A stretch of DNA of 64,000 bases from Oscillospiraceae bacterium. Its GTDB lineage: Bacteria; Bacillota; Clostridia; Oscillospirales; Ruminococcaceae. Positions 42,621-51,404 of this stretch are shown here, one piece after another; position 1 is the first letter of the stretch, and each line of letters starts with the position of its first letter. The stretch is from NCBI GenBank assembly GCA_022793675.1, contig JAAWDH010000041.1, positions 186,001 through 250,000 on the forward strand, read 5' to 3'. Position numbers and translations under genes: made by a program. The notes under the pieces are model-generated. The model was not told the origin of the DNA. It saw nothing but the letters and a program-made list of their open reading frames with translations, and searched no databases.

Positions 42621-44198
42621 TCACCTATCCTTCGTCGAGAACGAAATCCTCGGGTCCACAGTGGCCATAAGGATGTCGCCCAAAATAATTGATACTACCG
42701 ACAGCACCGCATAGAAAAGGGTGACGCCGACGATAACGCCGTTGTCGTATTTGTTGATGGCCTCAGTAAGGAGGTTGCCGGCGCCCGGCACCACATACAC
42801 GCGCTCGGTGATAATCGCGCCCGTCAGCGCCGAAAGCACCCCGGCCGGGATGCCGTGGACAATCGGGATGGCGGCGTTTTTCAGCACGTGCTTGGAGAAA
42901 ATCTCCCCTTCCGAAAGGCCGCCCGAACGGGCAAACTTGACATAGTCGGCGTTCATCTGGTCAATCATATACCGCCTCAGCCACTTCATCAGGTTGGCCA
43001 CCGACGGCAGCGCCAGCGAAATGATCGGCAGGAGGAACATCAGCTTGCTTGACGACTCCATGTCAAAAGTCGTCGGCAGCCCCAGCCTGCCGCCCACTGC
43101 CTTAAAGAGGAAAATATAGGCCAGCGACGGCACCGCAATGATAAAGACGATATAGACCGTCCCCAGCTTGTCAAAAAGCTTATCCTTCTTGCGGGCCATC
43201 ATAATCCCCAGCGGCACCCCCAGCAGATAGGCCAGCCCAACGGCGATAATGCCGATCGTAAAGGAATAGCCCACCTTGGAAGGGCGGCCCTTGATGATCT
43301 GCACATTGGTGTAGTCGTCGGTAAAACGGGCCTCGTTGACGATATTGCCCACCCGCGAGCCCGGCTGGTAGACCGCCGTATGCAGGTCGTCGGCGCTCTG
43401 TTCGGTCAGCCCTGTCGGGAAGGTGACGGTAGAGAGGACGTAAGAGCCTTGGCTGCGGCTCATCGTATCAAAAACATCGATGCCCCTCGTAACCGAATAG
43501 GAAGTGCCAAGGCTTAAGGTCACGAAATTCTGGTGGATAAAAGGAAACTTATCATCCAAATAGAGCAGATACTTATGCCGGGTACCGTTGCCGATGATGG
43601 CCGGGGACAGCTTTTCGCCGCCGTAGACCGGGTCGTACCAGGTAAAGGTCAGCCCCCGCTCCCCTTCGACGTTGGCGACAGCGTGGATGTTGTCAAAAGT
43701 CAACAGCCCTGAAAAATAGCGCCACATCCGCTTCAAAAGGGAGTGGTCCTTATAGGCGAACAGCTGCTGCTGGCCGCCGTTGGCGAGCTTGCGCCCGTTC
43801 AGCTTAGCGTTGAGGCGGATCACCGTATAGCCCTGGGACTCGTAATGCTCGGTAAATTTCTGCACATACCCGGCGACAAGCTCGCTGTCCTTATCGGCAG
43901 TCCGCCCAATGGCGGCCGCCGCGCCCTGGGTCTCCCCGTCAATTTCGCCGTTTTTGGCCAGCTCCGCCAGATAATCGGCATAGGGCACAAAATCCAAGTA
44001 CCCATATTCCTCCCAACGGCCATAGCAGTAGACCGTCTTCTGGTTGCCGCCCACCTTGCTGTACATCGGGTCCGCCGCAAACACCTGGTCCCGGTCCAGC
44101 AAAGAATAGATCATCACCATGACAATCCCGACCACAACAACAATGGAAACAGCGCCGTGCAGCAGGCGCCGCAGCAAATATTTCCCCATATTGTTCAC
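42621..44198 (-). CDS. oppB: Oligopeptide ABC transporter permease OppB with large extracytoplasmic domain
   Basis: The 525-residue permease begins with the typical helix (YLLRRLLHGAVSIVVVVGIV), but the next membrane helix does not appear until about residue 315 (VGYSFTIGIIAVGLAYLLGV). The roughly 280 residues between lie outside the membrane and have no recognised domain; ordinary OppB proteins have about 70 there. The rest is standard, with the EAA loop FARSGGLSEGEIFSKHVLKN and the final VVSIILGDILMATVDPRI. Together with the enlarged OppA and OppD, this suggests a specialised peptide importer. Confidence 0.93.
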   Translation of the reverse strand: MNNMGKYLLRRLLHGAVSIVVVVGIVMVMIYSLLDRDQVFAADPMYSKVGGNQKTVYCYGRWEEYGYLDFVPYADYLAELAKNGEIDGETQGAAAAIGRTADKDSELVAGYVQKFTEHYESQGYTVIRLNAKLNGRKLANGGQQQLFAYKDHSLLKRMWRYFSGLLTFDNIHAVANVEGERGLTFTWYDPVYGGEKLSPAIIGNGTRHKYLLYLDDKFPFIHQNFVTLSLGTSYSVTRGIDVFDTMSRSQGSYVLSTVTFPTGLTEQSADDLHTAVYQPGSRVGNIVNEARFTDDYTNVQIIKGRPSKVGYSFTIGIIAVGLAYLLGVPLGIMMARKKDKLFDKLGTVYIVFIIAVPSLAYIFLFKAVGGRLGLPTTFDMESSSKLMFLLPIISLALPSVANLMKWLRRYMIDQMNADYVKFARSGGLSEGEIFSKHVLKNAAIPIVHGIPAGVLSALTGAIITERVYVVPGAGNLLTEAINKYDNGVIVGVTLFYAVLSVVSIILGDILMATVDPRISFSTKDR

Positions 44199-44216
44199 AC
44201 CTACTTATAAGCGTAC

Positions 44217-44247
44217 AGGGGAATGGTGAAACGCCATTCCCCTGCTG
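44217..44247 (-). terminator. Hairpin between oppA and oppB (attenuator or mRNA-stabilising)
   Basis: The perfect stem GGGGAATGG/CCATTCCCC lies in the 75-bp gap. On the transcribed (minus) strand no T-run follows, so it probably protects the oppA message or partly attenuates transcription rather than ending it. On the plus strand it is followed by TGCTGCATTTTT. Confidence 0.6.
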
Positions 44248-44273
44248 CATTTTTATTGTTTACAGGTCAGGGA

Positions 44274-46532
44274 TCACCACAGACCATAAGCGATAGACAT
44301 ATAACCCATATCCTCAGGCAGGATCTGGTCAAGGTAGCTGTTGGGGTCGCCCCAGTCGGGAGACCAACCGGAGATAGCAGCCCAGTCAAAGTTCATATCC
44401 GAGCCAAGCTCCGGATTATAGCCGGAACGCCGGTATTCATCAAGGTCGGCGGCAGGGATCAGGTTCATTTGGATCAAGCCGTCAAAAGCGGTATCCATGC
44501 ACTGCTTGAGGACGTTGGCCTGGTTGAGCATATACTCGACGTTGCCGGCGTACATCACGTCAAGCTGGATCGGGTTCTCTTTGGAGACTTCGACGCCAAT
44601 TGCAGCCAGCTCTTCGACAGCCTTTGCCATCTCGGCCTTGGCGTTTTCGACGTTGTACCAGCCGTCAAAACCGGTCGAGGGGTCGTCGGCGCCGGTGGAA
44701 GGATCCCAAACCGTAACAGGGACGCCATCCGCGTCCAGCTGCGCCTGGACGATCTCGCCGTAGTTGGTGCCGGCCGGGAAGGTGGTGGATTTGCCGTTGA
44801 CATCCACCGTCACATCTGTCTCAAGGAAGACAAAGTTGCCGGGGACATAGGTGTTGCGCATATTGGTATACTTCAGGTCGTCGCTTCTGCGCTGCGCGTT
44901 ATACTGGGCACGGTCGACCGCAAAGTTGAAGGCCAGCCGGAAGTGGCGGTTGTTGACGGCAGCGTGGGTACGGGCAGCATCGTCCAGGATCTCGGAGGTG
45001 TAGACCCCCTCGTCAAGGTTGATCTCGTCGGCGCTGCCGTGGGTCTGGGGCGAAACGAGCTTGGTCGGGTCGTTGTAGTTGGCAAACGACTGGCGGTTGA
45101 GGTTGAAAGTGGCAAAGAAAGAGGTGGCGTCGGTAGCAGAAACAAAGCCGTATTCGTCAAACAGGCCGTCCTGCTTGGCAACCTCCAGCGCCGAAGGGTT
45201 CAGGATACCGGCGGAGTCGGTAGTGCCATCCTTGAAGTCGTTATACATCTTAGTGGCGTCGGTGCCTTCCTGATAGAACCAAGTCATGCTCTTCAGGTTG
45301 ATACCGTCCGCGTTCCAATACTGCGGATTCGCCTGGAAAACGATGCTGTTCTTGGCGGTGGAATTGGTCACCAGGTAAGGCCCGCAGTAAGCGATGGTAT
45401 CGGGGCTCTTGCCGTAGTTGTAATCGGTATCTTCGGGGGCATAATCCGCGCCGAACTTGCCGCCCTGGGATTCATAGTAGCTGCGGCTCATCGGGGCAAA
45501 GATGTTGTAGCCCAGCATGGTCATAAAGTAGGAAGTCGGGGCTTCCAGCGTATACTCGACCGTGTAATCGTCTAAAGCCTTGACGCCGACCTGCGAGAAA
45601 TCGGTAATCTCACCGTTCAAATAAGCGCTGGCATTGAGGATCAGGCCGTCCAGCAGGGCTTCCAGCCCGCCGCCGGCGTCTATCAGGTGCTCCATACCGG
45701 CGACAAAGTCGTCCGCCTTCACGTCGGCCACCTTACGGCCCTGAGAGTCAACCCAAGAAACGCCTTCACGCAGATGGAAGGTATAGGTCAGGCCGTCTTC
45801 AGACACGTCGTAGCTTTCAGCCAGCGCGGGCTGAAGCACATTCTCAATGTCATATTCCATCAGGCCGTCAAAGGTGTGAACCAATACTTCCCCGTCAATA
45901 GCCTGAGAACTCGAAAGGACGTCCCAAGTCTCATTGTCGGCAGAATAAATATAATTCAAGTTATCCTTAAGCGTATACTCATGCTCAGCCAGATAACCCC
46001 TGACCCATTCCTCGTAGCCGCCGGTACCCTGCAGCTCGCGGAACTGCTCCTTCATCACGTCGCGGTCTTCGGTCTTGATGATCTCGTTGGTAACCAAAGC
46101 CTGGTGCATACGGCTGGAGTCGTTGCCCCACAGCACCGTACTGATGGTGTAAGGAACAATCTTGTTCATCGTATAGGAGCCGCCCTGGCTGGTCTGGGGC
46201 AGCGACGCGCCGGAAGCGAGCCATTTGCCCTCGGCCAGTGCCATCATCGCATAGCGGGTCGGGATATCGGTTTCGGCCTTAGCCTTCTGGTAAACTTCAT
46301 AAAACTCGCCGAAAGCGTTGTCATAGATGACATTCTGGTCATAAGTGACCGGCGCAAACTCGCCAGGCTCGACCTCGCCGCCTGCAGAGCTGCCATCCTG
46401 GGAGCTGGCGGTGGAGTTGGGGGTGCTGGAGCCAGGGGCTGAACTGCCGCCATTGTTGCTGCCATTGCAGCTGCAAATGCTCAGAACCATCGCTGAAACC
46501 AGCGCCAAGCTAAGGAACTTTTTCTTCATCAT
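44274..46532 (-). CDS. oppA: Oligopeptide ABC transporter substrate-binding lipoprotein OppA
   Basis: The 752-residue extracellular lipoprotein captures peptides for the importer. It has a lipoprotein signal (KKKFLSLALVSAMVLS, Cys22 in ICSC as the likely lipidated residue), a Ser/Gly-rich linker (about 23-50) and the SBP_bac_5 fold with DDFVAGMEHLID, LTYTFHLREGVSW and a late NFDWAAISGWSPDWGDPNSY. Typical family length is about 540-600; extra sequence is in the N-terminal third. The first Met is used, 6 nt after AGGAGG. It is the first gene of the opp operon. Confidence 0.95.
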   Translation of the reverse strand: MMKKKFLSLALVSAMVLSICSCNGSNNGGSSAPGSSTPNSTASSQDGSSAGGEVEPGEFAPVTYDQNVIYDNAFGEFYEVYQKAKAETDIPTRYAMMALAEGKWLASGASLPQTSQGGSYTMNKIVPYTISTVLWGNDSSRMHQALVTNEIIKTEDRDVMKEQFRELQGTGGYEEWVRGYLAEHEYTLKDNLNYIYSADNETWDVLSSSQAIDGEVLVHTFDGLMEYDIENVLQPALAESYDVSEDGLTYTFHLREGVSWVDSQGRKVADVKADDFVAGMEHLIDAGGGLEALLDGLILNASAYLNGEITDFSQVGVKALDDYTVEYTLEAPTSYFMTMLGYNIFAPMSRSYYESQGGKFGADYAPEDTDYNYGKSPDTIAYCGPYLVTNSTAKNSIVFQANPQYWNADGINLKSMTWFYQEGTDATKMYNDFKDGTTDSAGILNPSALEVAKQDGLFDEYGFVSATDATSFFATFNLNRQSFANYNDPTKLVSPQTHGSADEINLDEGVYTSEILDDAARTHAAVNNRHFRLAFNFAVDRAQYNAQRRSDDLKYTNMRNTYVPGNFVFLETDVTVDVNGKSTTFPAGTNYGEIVQAQLDADGVPVTVWDPSTGADDPSTGFDGWYNVENAKAEMAKAVEELAAIGVEVSKENPIQLDVMYAGNVEYMLNQANVLKQCMDTAFDGLIQMNLIPAADLDEYRRSGYNPELGSDMNFDWAAISGWSPDWGDPNSYLDQILPEDMGYMSIAYGLW

Positions 46533-46790
46533 GTATTTCCTCCTGATATAGGAATAATGTAATTGCCCAGCAGGGTGACCGGCCGGACGAGATAAACCTC
46601 ACTGGCCCCTAGAGGGGCCGTCAGGGCTAGACAGAGCTTTATGTTTATTGCGTAGCAATAAACACGAGGGCAGGGGTACCCCTGCCGGCCCTGCATGGCG
46701 CACCGGAAAATTATGCAGCAAAACTGTCTCAAAACCGATGCACACGGGAAGGTGCGTCCCGAATATGAAATTTATCATTAAAAATCCTTC
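46533..46790 (-). promoter_or_regulatory. Long structured 5' leader of oppA
   Basis: About 260 nt separate the promoter from the oppA start. The leader contains several strong hairpins, including GGCAGGGG-TACCCCTGCC and GTTTATTGC-TAC-GCAATAAAC. No known riboswitch class was recognised. Confidence 0.5.
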
Positions 46791-46797
46791 TTAATCC

Positions 46798-46826
46798 AGT
46801 ATACCCGAAAACATAGTATTTGTCAA
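46798..46826 (-). promoter_or_regulatory. Promoter of the opp operon
   Basis: TTGACA and TATACT with a 17-bp spacer on the minus strand. Confidence 0.88.
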
Positions 46827-47045
46827 GACGTGTCGCAGGTGAAAATACAACTGTATTTTCGGGAACGAAAACGGCGTTTTTTATTGATTATATCGGTTGG
46901 AATCCGCCCAAGGGTATGATGTGTCAAAAAGCACGATTTATTCTAGTTTTTTTCGTTGAAATATTATGGAAAATCCAGGGACTGGAATATTTTTCTTTTT
47001 TTGCCCCATACTCCAGCTACCAAGCAATCGAAAGGACGGAACAAC

Positions 47046-47768
47046 ATGAAAGATTGGAAAGCCAAAACCGCCATGCAGCTTCTTACCGCCGCCGCTGCGC
47101 TGGCGATGATCATGGCCTTATGCAGCTGGAAAGCGTTTTTCTCCGGCTGCCAAGCCCTGCAAAAAGACGTACTGCGGCTGCATATCCTCGCCCAGTCGGA
47201 CAGCGCAGACGACCAGCGCCTGAAACTGCTTGTACGGGACAGGATCCTAGAAGGAACCGCAGGCTGGCTTTCCGGCAGCAAGGAGGAAATGATGGCTAAA
47301 ATTGAAGCGCGCCTGCCTGAAATCGAAGCGATGGCAGAGGAAGCGCTGGCCGAAGAGGGCTGCAGCCTGCCGGTGCGGGCCGAGCTTGCGCAGAGCTTTT
47401 TCGACACCCGCACCTACGGCGAAAAAACGATGCCCGCAGGGCGTTATGACGCCCTGCGGGTGGTAATCGGCGAAGGGGAAGGGAAAAACTGGTGGTGCGT
47501 GCTCTACCCGCCGCTGTGCCTGCCGGCAGCCGAAGCGGACGCCCTGCTGGACGAAACCTTCAGCGCAGAGGAACAAGCTGTGCTGGACGGCGGCAATCAA
47601 TTCAAAATACGCTTCTGGACCGTCGAAATGATCGAACAAGCAAAAAACTGGCTTTGTTCTGTAACGGCTACAGGCGATAAATTGGAAGGGGGGATTTCGC
47701 CCTCTGCGGAGGGCGACCAAGGGCTCTGCCCTTTGGAATCCCGCGATTTTTTGAAAAAAATCGAGTAA
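47046..47768 (+). CDS. spoIIR: Stage II sporulation protein R, with repeat-encoded C terminus
   Basis: SpoIIR is secreted from the forespore and signals SpoIIGA to process pro-sigma-E in the mother cell. The 240-residue product has an N-terminal signal/anchor (about residues 8-26), then VLRLHILAQSDSADDQRLKL and VRDRILEG, the conserved start of the family domain, and later GRYDALRVVIGEGEGKNWWC and VLYPPLCLP, a strong signature. The start at 47046 follows AAAGGACGG. The final 26 residues, from about 47688 (GGISPSAEGDQGLCPLESRD onward), are coded by a type A dispersed repeat in reverse orientation, which also supplies the stop. Catalytic or signalling parts seem unaffected. Confidence 0.92.
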   Translation: MKDWKAKTAMQLLTAAAALAMIMALCSWKAFFSGCQALQKDVLRLHILAQSDSADDQRLKLLVRDRILEGTAGWLSGSKEEMMAKIEARLPEIEAMAEEALAEEGCSLPVRAELAQSFFDTRTYGEKTMPAGRYDALRVVIGEGEGKNWWCVLYPPLCLPAAEADALLDETFSAEEQAVLDGGNQFKIRFWTVEMIEQAKNWLCSVTATGDKLEGGISPSAEGDQGLCPLESRDFLKKIE

Positions 47769-47945
47769 AACTTTTTTCGCTAGGGCAACTATGTGCAAAA
47801 CCATAAACACCTACTGCGCCGACAAGCATTCTAGTTCTGCCCATCGACGCAGTAGACGGCTATAGCGGGGTAGACAGGTACCCTCGCGATTAAAAGTTTT
47901 TGCAGCTTAGCTTTGCTAAGCTAGGTTTTCTTTCAAGAAGCGTCG
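47686..47945 (-). repeat. Dispersed intergenic repeat, type A, full-length; overlaps spoIIR
   Basis: Reverse-strand copy with all modules of the 36908 copy in order, from GTACGACGCTTCTTGAAAG near 47945 to the GGGCGAAATCCCCCC end at 47688. It fills the gap between the convergent spoIIR and aroK genes and reaches into spoIIR. Confidence 0.92.
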
Positions 47946-47950
47946 TACCT

Positions 47951-48454
47951 TTAAAGGACAGCCAGCTCAAGATGGCGGTGAACCTTATCCATACAGGCCG
48001 CAAGGTCGATATCGTTGCAGTCGACGATAAAGTCGGCATATTTTTCATAGAGAGGCGCGCGTTCGGCATAAATCTCGGCAAAAGTCTTGTCCCGCGCACC
48101 GGCTATGCCGCGGCTGTTGAAATCCACCAGCCGCTTTTCGGCGTTTTCCAGCGTCAGCGACAGATAGACCACCGCGCCCAGCTCCTTCAGGCGGGCCATT
48201 GCCGCCTCGGAATAGACGGCGCTGCCGCCGGTGGCGACAACCGTGTCCGCGCAGTCCAGCCCGCAGAGCACCGCCTCTTCCGCCCCCATAAAGTACTCCA
48301 GCCCTTTGTAATCAATAATTTCCTGCAGGAGCATCCCCTCCCGCTTCTGGATCAGCAAATCGGTATCTAGAAAAGCGTGGCCCGTCGTTTTGGCCAGCAC
48401 AACGCCAACGGTGCTTTTTCCGCACCCGGGCATCCCGACCAGCACAATATTCAT
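47951..48454 (-). CDS. aroK: Shikimate kinase
   Basis: The enzyme phosphorylates shikimate at the 3-hydroxyl in the chorismate pathway. The 167-residue protein has Walker A GMPGCGKSTVG (7-17), the shikimate-binding DTDLLIQKREG (Asp33-type), the VVATGGSAV motif (Gly pair) and an RAPLYEKYADF lid-region motif with its Arg. The stop is 6 bp from a dispersed repeat. It is located 38 bp downstream of folT and may share its transcript. Confidence 0.92.
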   Translation of the reverse strand: MNIVLVGMPGCGKSTVGVVLAKTTGHAFLDTDLLIQKREGMLLQEIIDYKGLEYFMGAEEAVLCGLDCADTVVATGGSAVYSEAAMARLKELGAVVYLSLTLENAEKRLVDFNSRGIAGARDKTFAEIYAERAPLYEKYADFIVDCNDIDLAACMDKVHRHLELAVL

Positions 48455-48492
48455 GGTGATCTCTCCTTTATGTATCTCTCCGCAGAGAACCC

Positions 48493-49125
48493 TTACGCCG
48501 CCGTCCGGCCCTTCAGATAACGCCCCAGCGCTTTCGCGACAGCCGCCGTCACCACAAAGAGGATCAGCGCCTCAATGGGCAGCAGCGTCAGGTTCTTAAT
48601 CAGCCTAGGGCCAATCAGCGCCATGAACCCTTTGCCGTAAAGCATCGAACTCCACAGCGTCCCCAGCCCGGCATTGACCAGCAGGTTGATCAGCAGCTTG
48701 GAGACAACCGAGCGGGTGACGCCGGGCTTATTCTTGTAAAAGAAAATCCCGTAGAACACCCCGCCGAGGATAGCGTTGAGGGTAAAGCCGAAAAAGAACG
48801 CGCCGCTGGGTTTGAGGATAAACTTGATGATGTCGCCTACGCCGGCGGCTACCCCGCCGGCTACCGGGCCGTAGATCATCCCCAGCAGGGCTGTAGCTAA
48901 GAAAGCCAGCCCAACCTTCAGCTGCGGGGTCAGGGCGACGGAAAACTGGCTCAGGATAATCGAGACAGCAAGCAGCATCGCCATACCGGCAATCGAACGG
49001 ACCGATTTCAGCTCCTTGGCTGATTGGACGAAGTTCCCCGGCTGGGCAGCGAAAAACGCCCGCAGGCGTTCGGGGGCGGCACGGAGGGACGCTCCGGCGC
49101 GGCGGATGGTTTCTTGGATAGACAT
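48493..49125 (-). CDS. folT: Folate ECF transporter S component FolT
   Basis: The 210-residue membrane protein has five or six hydrophobic helices and typical folate-family S component features (SIILSQFSVALTPQLKVGLA, then GDIIKFILKPSGAFFFGFTL). It binds folate and uses the common ECF module for import. A THF riboswitch upstream confirms the substrate class. The ATG follows AAGGAGGTCC. Confidence 0.93.
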   Translation of the reverse strand: MSIQETIRRAGASLRAAPERLRAFFAAQPGNFVQSAKELKSVRSIAGMAMLLAVSIILSQFSVALTPQLKVGLAFLATALLGMIYGPVAGGVAAGVGDIIKFILKPSGAFFFGFTLNAILGGVFYGIFFYKNKPGVTRSVVSKLLINLLVNAGLGTLWSSMLYGKGFMALIGPRLIKNLTLLPIEALILFVVTAAVAKALGRYLKGRTAA

Positions 49126-49190
49126 ATGGCAGGACCTCCTTTATAAAAATTTGCTGTACAAATTCAAAGAGCCTGCCCCTTAAATTTTAA

Positions 49191-49288
49191 CAGCGGGATG
49201 CGGGGGCCAGACCGCAAGCAAGCGCTCTTCGTTCCGGCGGCAACTCCCCGTCCACCGGACACTTAACGCCTGGCCCCCTACTCTGCCA
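49191..49288 (-). promoter_or_regulatory. Tetrahydrofolate (THF) riboswitch
   Basis: The minus strand starts GGCAGAGTAGGGGG and continues with GGCGTTAAGTG, GGGGAGTTGCC, CGGAACGAAGAGCG, GCGGTC and GCATCCCGCTG, the conserved order of THF-I aptamers. It lies directly upstream of folT. Confidence 0.93.
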
Positions 49289-49297
49289 GATACCGTC

Positions 49298-49326
49298 ATT
49301 ATACTCTTTTTTGGCCCGGCAGACAA
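49298..49326 (-). promoter_or_regulatory. Promoter of folT
   Basis: TTGTCT and TATAAT with a 17-bp spacer, directly ahead of the THF aptamer. Confidence 0.75.
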
Positions 49327-49417
49327 CCCATTTTCAGCAAGCTGGCAAAAAATCGGGATTCTCCCTGATATGATTTTCCCCTAGAAAATCTTTCTGGATA
49401 AGATTCACAACCAATAC

Positions 49418-49446
49418 TTGCCTTTTGCCGCCGGATGTCGTACAAT
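49418..49446 (+). promoter_or_regulatory. Promoter of the nucleoside hydrolase gene
   Basis: TTGCCT and TACAAT with a 17-bp spacer, 35 bp upstream of the start codon. Confidence 0.7.
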
Positions 49447-49480
49447 AGAAAAGCAAACAAAACAGCAAAGGAGGCAGACC

Positions 49481-50428
49481 ATGAAAACCATTTTCCCCAA
49501 AATCCCCGACGAAACGCGCCTAACGATGCTCCGATTGCCCGACGGGCCGGTCGACGCGGTGCTGGATACCGACACCTATAACGAAATCGACGACCAGTTC
49601 GCCGTCGCCTACACGCTATTGTCACCGGAAAGGATCCGCCTGAAAGCCATTTACGCCGCACCCTTTTCTAATGAAAACTCCACTGGCCCCAAGGACGGCA
49701 TGGAAAAAAGCTATGAGGAGCTGCAGCGGCTGCTCGCACTGATGGACATCCCAGAAGAAGGGCTGCTGCACAAAGGCTCATCTTGTTTCCTTCCCGACTA
49801 TTTTGACTACGACATCCCGGTAGAAAGTGACGCTGCCCGCGATTTGGTCAAACAGGCCATGGCCCATGACAGCGCCCATCCCCTCTACGTTATGGCAATC
49901 GGCGCGGTTACCAACGTCGTTTCGGCGATGCTGACAGCCCCGGAAATTATTGACCGTATCGTTGTTATCTGGCTTGGCGGCCACGCCCACTATTGGGACA
50001 ATGCGCAGGAATTCAACCTGATGCAGGACCTGGCTGCCTCCCAAGTGCTATTCGACTCCGGCGTACCGTTAATCCAGCTCCCCTGTTTCGGGGTGGTTGA
50101 CCATCTGGTCATGCCGACCGCCGAAACCCAAGCCTATCTCGCTGGCGACGGCGGGCTGGGAGATTTCCTGCATAACCGGGTAACCGCCTGCTTTGCCAAC
50201 CCAAGGGGCAGAAGCCGGGTAATCTGGGACATCTCTGCGCCAGCCATTCTCGCCCAGCCCGAAGCGGTGAAGACCGACCTGCGCCCGACCCCCTGGATCA
50301 GCGACGAGGGCCGCTATAGTTTTGACAGCAGCCGGCCGCTGATGCGCTGCCTTACCCATATCGACCGCGACGCCGTATTCGGCCGCTTTTTCTCATTCTT
50401 CCCCCAAAAAGGAGGCAGCCATGATTGA
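49481..50428 (+). CDS. Nucleoside hydrolase-like protein
   Basis: The 315-residue protein resembles inosine/uridine-preferring nucleoside hydrolases, which split nucleosides into base and ribose. The calcium-binding N-terminal motif appears as LDTDTYNEIDDQFAVAY (DxDxxxxxDD), followed by YVMAIGAVTNVVSAML and IVVIWLGGHAHYWDNAQEFN, the usual substrate-site region. The ATG at 49481 lies 8 nt after AAAGGAGG. It overlaps the next gene by 8 bp. Confidence 0.88.
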   Translation: MKTIFPKIPDETRLTMLRLPDGPVDAVLDTDTYNEIDDQFAVAYTLLSPERIRLKAIYAAPFSNENSTGPKDGMEKSYEELQRLLALMDIPEEGLLHKGSSCFLPDYFDYDIPVESDAARDLVKQAMAHDSAHPLYVMAIGAVTNVVSAMLTAPEIIDRIVVIWLGGHAHYWDNAQEFNLMQDLAASQVLFDSGVPLIQLPCFGVVDHLVMPTAETQAYLAGDGGLGDFLHNRVTACFANPRGRSRVIWDISAPAILAQPEAVKTDLRPTPWISDEGRYSFDSSRPLMRCLTHIDRDAVFGRFFSFFPQKGGSHD

Positions 50429-51095
50429 CGTTAATAGCTGGACAGCATCACTTTTGGAAAAACTCCAAGCCCATTTCGGCAAACGCCTGCTCTTTTTGGG
50501 GCTACAGGGCAGCTACCAGCGGGGCGAGGCCCATGAAGGCAGCGATATCGACATTGTGACCGTGCTGGACAGGCTGGACATCGACGACCTGTCAGCTTAT
50601 AAAAAGGCCATCCGCACCATGCCGGAAGCCGAGCTGGCCTGCGGGTTTATCTGCGGCCTGCCGGAGCTGAAAAACTGGCCAAGATACGACCTTTTCCAGC
50701 TGAAGATGGACACCCGCACCCTTTATGGGGATAAGGCAATACTGCCAGAAGTAACAAAAACCGATATTGCCGACAGCATCTGCATCAGCGCCGCCGCGAT
50801 GCTCCACGAAGTCTGCCACCGGTACCTGTATAGCAAGTCCGGCGCAGAAGGGCTTGCCGGCTGCTACAAGTCCGCCTTTTTCCTATTGCAGGCAAAACAT
50901 TACCTGCAAAGCGGCGCGTATATCCCCAGCAGGCGGGGGCTGGCAGAAGCCCTTGCCGGCCCGGAACGGGAAATTATGGAAAGGGCCGCCGGCTGGAAGG
51001 CCGAAAAAGCCGAACGGGACGCTGCGCCGGAAAAGTGGTTTGCCCTACTCTATGAATTTTTACAGCAGGCTTTAAAGGAATACAGTCGCTTTTGA
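50421..51095 (+). CDS. Nucleotidyltransferase-domain protein
   Basis: The 224-residue protein shows the pol-beta-like nucleotidyltransferase core LQGSYQRGEAHEGSDIDIVT (GS-x9-DxD metal site) near residue 30, followed by a helical region like that of aminoglycoside or kanamycin nucleotidyltransferases. A conserved third acidic residue may lie in RYDLFQLKMD. The substrate is unknown. Translation is coupled to the nucleoside hydrolase. The last residues (EYSRF) and stop lie in a type B repeat. Confidence 0.8.
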   Translation: MIDVNSWTASLLEKLQAHFGKRLLFLGLQGSYQRGEAHEGSDIDIVTVLDRLDIDDLSAYKKAIRTMPEAELACGFICGLPELKNWPRYDLFQLKMDTRTLYGDKAILPEVTKTDIADSICISAAAMLHEVCHRYLYSKSGAEGLAGCYKSAFFLLQAKHYLQSGAYIPSRRGLAEALAGPEREIMERAAGWKAEKAERDAAPEKWFALLYEFLQQALKEYSRF

Positions 51096-51214
51096 AGAAA
51101 GCCCAGCTTAGCAGAGCTAAGCCCGCAAAACTTTTCGTTCGCGTCGGAAATCCAGCAAGCCGGATTTCTGCTGCGGATAAACATAGCCGGTTCTCTCGCG
51201 GTTACGGGCAGGTA
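51083..51214 (+). repeat. Dispersed intergenic repeat, type B, with complete head
   Basis: Head GTCGCTTTTGAAGAAAGCCC with the AGCTTAGCAGAGCTAAGC hairpin (as in type A) joined to the type B body (stem GAAATCC/GGATTTC, end GCGGTTACGGGCAGGT). It shows that the two types share one head. It overlaps the end of the nucleotidyltransferase gene. Confidence 0.9.
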
Positions 51215-51230
51215 ATTCCATATAAAAACG

Positions 51231-51268
51231 ATACGCACTCATTTTTCCTGGTGAGTGCGTATTTCTTT
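51231..51268 (+). terminator. Terminator after the nucleotidyltransferase gene
   Basis: ATACGCACTCA/TGAGTGCGTAT stem followed by TTCTTT, between a forward type B and a reversed type A repeat. Confidence 0.8.
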
Positions 51269-51376
51269 CGACGCAGTAGGCGGCTATGGCTGCTTGCCCA
51301 GGTACCCAGGCGATTAAAAGTCTTTGCTAAGCTTTCTTCAGAAAGCGTCGCACTCCCGTATCCTCCGTACCCCAGC
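51268..51376 (-). repeat. Dispersed intergenic repeat, type A, partial (half copy)
   Basis: On the minus strand: GGGGTACGGAGGATACGGG array, TGCGACGCTTTCTGAAGAAAGC, GACTTTTAATCGCC, GGGTACC and the arm ending CTACTGCGTCGA. The other half beyond the inner arm is missing. Confidence 0.85.
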
Positions 51377-51404
51377 GATTACACAAATTTTTACTGGCAA
51401 ATGG

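Noticed and set aside
44223..45575. Long frame (450 codons) opposite oppA
   Set aside because: Antisense to a clear lipoprotein gene; composition is that of mirrored GC-rich codons, with no motif.
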